Assembly (NCBI RefSeq): GCF_002584535.1
Contig: NZ_NUOT01000013.1
Coordinates: 1-64,000, forward strand
Source of the DNA: Bacillus cereus
GTDB taxonomy: Bacteria > Bacillota > Bacilli > Bacillales > Bacillaceae_G
Length of the DNA: 64,000 bases
Direction of reading: 5' to 3'
How positions within the stretch are numbered: the stretch's first letter is position 1; each line of letters begins with the position of its first letter. A program made the translations under genes and the position numbers. A model generated the notes under the pieces. That model saw nothing but the letters and a program-made list of their open reading frames with translations. It was not told the origin of the DNA and searched no databases. Below, piece after piece: positions 60,559 through 64,000 of the stretch.

Positions 60559-61131
60559 TTAATTTGACAATCCTTTTAATAAATAAAGTTCAAACAGTTC
60601 TGCGATTCGTTCTTTATCTAGTGGTTCATGATTTTTTTCCCAATCAAAAATAAGTGATACGTATAAGCGAAGCATAATAAACGCCGTAATTTCCGGGTCA
60701 CATTCACTAATTTCGCCCTTTTCAATTGCAATTTCTAAGTAAGATTGAATAACTGATACAATTTCAGTCTCTACTTGTTGCATGCCGTCTTGTACTTCTT
60801 TCGTGCCCATATCTCGTTCTTCTTGAATGAGTTTAATCATCAATTGATGTTCTTTTCTGAATTCTAAAATACCATATAATGCTTTATGTACATTTTCAAA
60901 AAATGAAACGTCTGGACGAATTGCTTCTTTGGCTACCTGTCTCATTTCTGTAATTAAATTAGAAATAATTTCGCCAAACAATTCTTCTTTATTTTTGAAA
61001 AACGTATAAATCGTTCCCTTCCCAACATTCGCTAACTTTGCGACTTGGTCCATTGTTGTTGCTTTGTAGCCAAACGCTGAAAAAGACTTTGTTGCAGCTT
61101 CAATAATCGAATGCTTTCGATCTATTGCCAC
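60559..61131 (-). CDS. yhgD: TetR-family regulator (YhgD type)
   Basis: A 190-residue TetR protein: HTH TMDQVAKLANVGKGTIYTFFKNKEELF, helical ligand-binding C-terminal domain. It lies right upstream of yhgE as in B. subtilis, and the inverted-repeat operators in the intergenic region suggest it represses yhgE and possibly itself. ATG 61131. Confidence 0.9.
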   Translation of the reverse strand: MAIDRKHSIIEAATKSFSAFGYKATTMDQVAKLANVGKGTIYTFFKNKEELFGEIISNLITEMRQVAKEAIRPDVSFFENVHKALYGILEFRKEHQLMIKLIQEERDMGTKEVQDGMQQVETEIVSVIQSYLEIAIEKGEISECDPEITAFIMLRLYVSLIFDWEKNHEPLDKERIAELFELYLLKGLSN

Positions 61132-61317
61132 ATCTTCACCTCCGAAGTGACCATATGGATAATATAGTCAATTAGTACACACTTGATATTATCACAGTCT
61201 TCTCTCCTATACAAGGTCTCTTTTTAATTATTCCCCGCATCATTTTTTTTCTAATCAAATTTTTAACATATATCGAGTAATTGACGAGTCAAAAGGTACG
61301 GCTTGTCCAAAGCAAAT

Positions 61318-61356
61318 TTACCTCATGAGTAAAGTGAAACTTTACTCATGAGGTAA
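61318..61356. repeat. Perfect 18-bp inverted repeat, three-base loop
   Basis: Arms TTACCTCATGAGTAAAGT and ACTTTACTCATGAGGTAA with GAA between. No T-tract follows on either strand. Confidence 0.9.
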
Positions 61357-61428
61357 TTCCCCTACTGATTATTAGCCCTCATCCATCTGATTTTTACAGC
61401 CAATTCATGCGGGATACAGTTCGTTTTT

Positions 61429-61466
61429 CATACTAATCACATCCTATTTTAAATGATTAGTATGAG
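61429..61466. repeat. 12-bp inverted repeat with 14-base loop
   Basis: TCATACTAATCA and TGATTAGTATGA, downstream of the MFS gene. Confidence 0.85.
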
Positions 61467-61534
61467 AATCAACAAGTTTAAAAGATGCTCAGCCCTCAAA
61501 AGTCAGAAGAATCAAGTAAATGTAGAATAACAAA

Positions 61535-62788
61535 TTAATTTACATCGGAAGAGTGATTAACTTCCACTTTATTATTCCTTAAACTCATTATCGGAATCAT
61601 GACTAAAATACCTATAATAAAAAAGATGGCAGAGAATTGATAAATGGTGAATAGAGAAAACTGCTCTTTTAATAGACCAGAAATACTCATACTAATTACC
61701 ATAGTCCCTGTAAATAATGGTGTCAGAATTCCATTTACGCGGCCCACAAAATTTTCTTCGGTGTTGTTTAAAATGATTGTATTTATCCCAATAAGCAACC
61801 CGGGTGTGAATAAACCTATTATGAATTGAGTAATTAGGGTGACCCAGAACACTGTAGATGATCCTAACATAAAAATCCCTACAGTCATGATCGTCATTCC
61901 CACCATTATAATCTTTTGTGGCACGATTTTGCTTGAAAAAATCATGACAATAACTCCACCTATAATCATAGCTGCTCCATCAACAGCAAAAAGCCACTGT
62001 AGATATTCTTTATCTAAATGAAGCCTCTCAGTTATTAAAAAGATGGATAACGGTCTTATTAACCCTAAACCTAAGCCCGCAACCATAAAAACAAATCCTA
62101 AAGTCCTTAATATTTGATGAACCCAAACATATTTGAAGCCAACTTTCATGTCCATCCAAACTGAGGATTCCTGGTCAGTTATGGAAATGTTTTGATCTTT
62201 TGGTATGAACATCAATGTCATGGCAGACAATAAAAACATCATTCCCACTAATGCCATTGAAACATGGATACCAAACTGTTCAAATATAAATGTACCTAAA
62301 ATCGGGCCGAATATCATGAAAGAAGATATTATAGTTTGAAATAATGACATTCCTTTCTGCATTTGTTCTTCACTCAAGTGCTTCTTAAACAACTTCATCG
62401 ATAAAGGCTGTGAAAACTGAGATAGAGTCGCTGAAATGAAAGTAACAAAGAACACAACCTTCCAAGTAGTATAAATAAGGGTAATTAATATTAAAAACAC
62501 TGATAATGCACTTAGAAGATCACACCATATCATCGTTCGCTTTGGTTTCCAACGATCTGCAAAGGCACCACCAATAAATGAGAATATAAATATCGGAAGG
62601 AATTCTGCAACCGATATAAGTGACACGGCAAATGCATCTCCATCAGTCACTGACACAACAAATAATAAAATAGCAAAATTCCTAATCCAAATACCTATTT
62701 GCATAAAACAACTAGCAATTAGAATGACCAGAATGAAACGATTTCTTAAAAGTGAAGTTGCAGACGAATTTGTTTTTTCTAATGGCAT
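61535..62788 (-). CDS. MFS exporter (EntS-like)
   Basis: A 417-residue transporter with 12 membrane helices and the MFS_3 / EntS signature near the N-terminus (FIGGAFADRWKPKRTM). Homologues export siderophores or peptides (enterobactin exporter, kurstakin-type transporters). It lies next to an SbnI-like gene and a PPTase, so it probably exports a product of an NRPS-type locus (inference). ATG 62788 after AGGTGCC. Confidence 0.82.
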   Translation of the reverse strand: MPLEKTNSSATSLLRNRFILVILIASCFMQIGIWIRNFAILLFVVSVTDGDAFAVSLISVAEFLPIFIFSFIGGAFADRWKPKRTMIWCDLLSALSVFLILITLIYTTWKVVFFVTFISATLSQFSQPLSMKLFKKHLSEEQMQKGMSLFQTIISSFMIFGPILGTFIFEQFGIHVSMALVGMMFLLSAMTLMFIPKDQNISITDQESSVWMDMKVGFKYVWVHQILRTLGFVFMVAGLGLGLIRPLSIFLITERLHLDKEYLQWLFAVDGAAMIIGGVIVMIFSSKIVPQKIIMVGMTIMTVGIFMLGSSTVFWVTLITQFIIGLFTPGLLIGINTIILNNTEENFVGRVNGILTPLFTGTMVISMSISGLLKEQFSLFTIYQFSAIFFIIGILVMIPIMSLRNNKVEVNHSSDVN

Positions 62789-62868
62789 AAGGCACCTCTT
62801 AATTTTATTTACAAATTATTTGTTAACAACGAGTTAAGGTATAGTTCCCTCATATAGAACACAATCAT

Positions 62869-62893
62869 CCGAATATTTATTTTTAATATTCGG
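62869..62893 (-). terminator. Hairpin after the SbnI-like gene
   Basis: CCGAATAT...ATATTCGG at the 3' end of the SbnI-like gene; T-tract weak. Confidence 0.5.
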
Positions 62894-62896
62894 AAA

Positions 62897-63652
62897 TTAA
62901 TTGATGCATACCACCGGAAATTCACACACCTGAAATCCGCACGTTTTTTCGTAAAAACATATCCACTCCGCTTCTTCTCCGTTTTCTAAGAGGGAAAGAG
63001 GCACTTCTAAGTTTAAAACTTTATAAGGAATTTTAAATCTCGACAAACCAGGTGGCATTAAGTTTCCTTTTAATGCATTATTTATAATCGTCTCTAAGCT
63101 TATGCCACTATATTGAACCCATGATTCATTTTGAGGCATTGTACTTTGGCGATAAAATCGATTAACTCCATAAGAATGGTATATATCTTGAATAGAGGCA
63201 AAGATATCGTTAATGTTTTGATTCTTCCCCCTCATAATCCCCTCAGAATCTTTACATTTATACTCGGCAATCGTTACACCAACGTTTAAATGAATAGTAT
63301 CAGATAATTGAGGTTTCCAGTTAGGATCACCAATTACATGATACCAATAATCTAAAACGATTGAATCCTGGCTTACAATTTGAATAGGTGCCCTTTTATA
63401 ACCTAATCCTTTTAGTGACGCTAATCTATGATGTCCATCCAGAACGATGAATTTATCATCATACTTGATACAAGGAATAGTATGTTTTACGAAGCCACTA
63501 TCTTTTATCCCCTCAGAAACTGTTTTGATTTTTTTTAAATCTACTTCTTCGTGTGGTATCAATTTATCAATATCAACTACAGCTAATTCGATCTTGTGAT
63601 TATTACATAGAAATGAGTGTACATATACAGATTCTCTCATTAAATTAACCAT
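62897..63652 (-). CDS. SbnI-like ParB-fold protein (possible free-serine kinase)
   Basis: A 251-residue protein with the ParB/sulfiredoxin-type fold: IVLDGHHRLASLKGLGYKRAPIQIV in the N-terminal half and PPGLSRFKIPYKVLNLEV in the C-terminal half. Both blocks resemble Staphylococcus SbnI, a heme-regulated free L-serine kinase that makes O-phosphoserine for staphyloferrin B. The neighbours (exporter, PPTase) fit a siderophore or NRP locus. ATG 63652 after GGAGGAATAATATA. Activity is inferred, and a regulator role is possible. Confidence 0.75.
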   Translation of the reverse strand: MVNLMRESVYVHSFLCNNHKIELAVVDIDKLIPHEEVDLKKIKTVSEGIKDSGFVKHTIPCIKYDDKFIVLDGHHRLASLKGLGYKRAPIQIVSQDSIVLDYWYHVIGDPNWKPQLSDTIHLNVGVTIAEYKCKDSEGIMRGKNQNINDIFASIQDIYHSYGVNRFYRQSTMPQNESWVQYSGISLETIINNALKGNLMPPGLSRFKIPYKVLNLEVPLSLLENGEEAEWICFYEKTCGFQVCEFPVVCIN

Positions 63653-63712
63653 TATATTATTCCTCCTGTAATCAACATACTAATTTTTGACGTTACTTCA
63701 GAATGAAATAAC

Positions 63713-64000
63713 TTACTTAATTAACTCTTTCCAACAGATTTTTTTTGATATAAATGTATGTTTGATGCCTTCTGCATTTTTAACTGCTACTGATGCTACA
63801 TAGTCCTTCAGTGGCGAATAAGTAAAATAGTTAAAGTCTTCTGCAGTATTTTCATCTAATTGATACGGTACACGAAACGATAATGGTGACAGTGAAAATC
63901 CTAACCCTTTCGCTTTAACTAACGCCTCTTTTCTTGTCCACAAATGGAAAAACCTAATTAACTTCGTTTCATATGATGACCCTGCATTTATATACTTTAT
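63713..64000 (-). CDS. 4'-phosphopantetheinyl transferase, Sfp type (N-terminus outside window)
   Basis: The frame is open from 63713 to the window edge (95 codons), so only the C-terminal half is seen. It has the Sfp motif FFHLWTRKEALVKAKGLGFSL (W-x-x-K-E-A) and then a beta region ending in DYVASVAV. Sfp enzymes load the phosphopantetheine arm on NRPS/PKS carriers. With the SbnI-like and MFS genes it marks the edge of a probable biosynthetic locus. Confidence 0.85.
   Translation of the reverse strand: MKYINAGSSYETKLIRFFHLWTRKEALVKAKGLGFSLSPLSFRVPYQLDENTAEDFNYFTYSPLKDYVASVAVKNAEGIKHTFISKKICWKELIK

Larger units (their letters stand above)
61132..61534. other. Intergenic region with two long inverted repeats
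   Basis: Contains a yhgD promoter area with TAGTCAATTAGTACAC near 61166 (half operator) and the two inverted repeats below. No gene. Confidence 0.6.

Noticed and set aside
1-64000. tRNA, rRNA, insertion sequences and CRISPR arrays
   Set aside because: No cloverleaf, rRNA block, transposase or repeat-spacer pattern was seen by eye; a tRNAscan and ISfinder search would settle this.

Overview
The low-GC sequence, the gene content (aceB-aceA, a cold-shock gene, yhgD-yhgE, a yhfH/yhfI/lplJ/lcfB block, many small regulators) and the protein sequences point to a chromosome of the Bacillus cereus group. The window falls into two parts: the right-hand ~30 kb of an integrated siphovirus-type prophage (1 to about 30,200), and host chromosome from there to the right edge.

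Prophage. On the minus strand, reading right to left, are an early region (Cro-like repressor, Rha-type antirepressor, DnaD-like replication initiator, dUTPase, RecU, a sigma-like late regulator), then an accessory stretch, then packaging, head and tail genes (HNH, TerS, TerL, portal, protease, HK97 capsid, connectors, tail tube, gpG/gpGT, tape measure, Dit, tail endopeptidase), which run off the left edge. A plus-strand lysogeny arm (CI-like repressor, ImmA-like peptidase, large serine integrase) ends beside a 65-codon remnant of comK, so the element appears to sit inside comK. The tape-measure gene is interrupted by a 223-nt group I intron whose exact removal restores one 1,099-codon frame. 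The tail chaperone carries a classic A AAA AAG slippery site that leads into the gpGT extension. The middle of the prophage has plus-strand islands with their own terminators (a 40 % Gln protein, small ORFs, a structured non-coding stretch) and a minus-strand accessory cassette with two HEPN/MltR-like proteins.

Host region. Glyoxylate shunt (aceB-aceA), an EamA transporter, a PadR regulator with two half-size permeases, an M48 peptidase, a Sco1-like protein, a CPBP protease next to a two-component system, an AraC/GyrI-like regulator, an ECF sigma factor followed by a frameshifted anti-sigma gene, a phosphodiesterase, a DUF2975/HTH/DUF817 group, lcfB-lplJ-yhfI with divergent yhfH, a LacI regulator, a WYL regulator with a DinB protein, and yhgE/yhgD with paired inverted-repeat operators. 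The right edge has an MFS exporter, an SbnI-like protein and a truncated Sfp-type phosphopantetheinyl transferase, which looks like the edge of a siderophore or nonribosomal-peptide locus.

No rRNA, tRNA, CRISPR array or insertion sequence was recognised. All family assignments come from reading the sequence; no database search was run.
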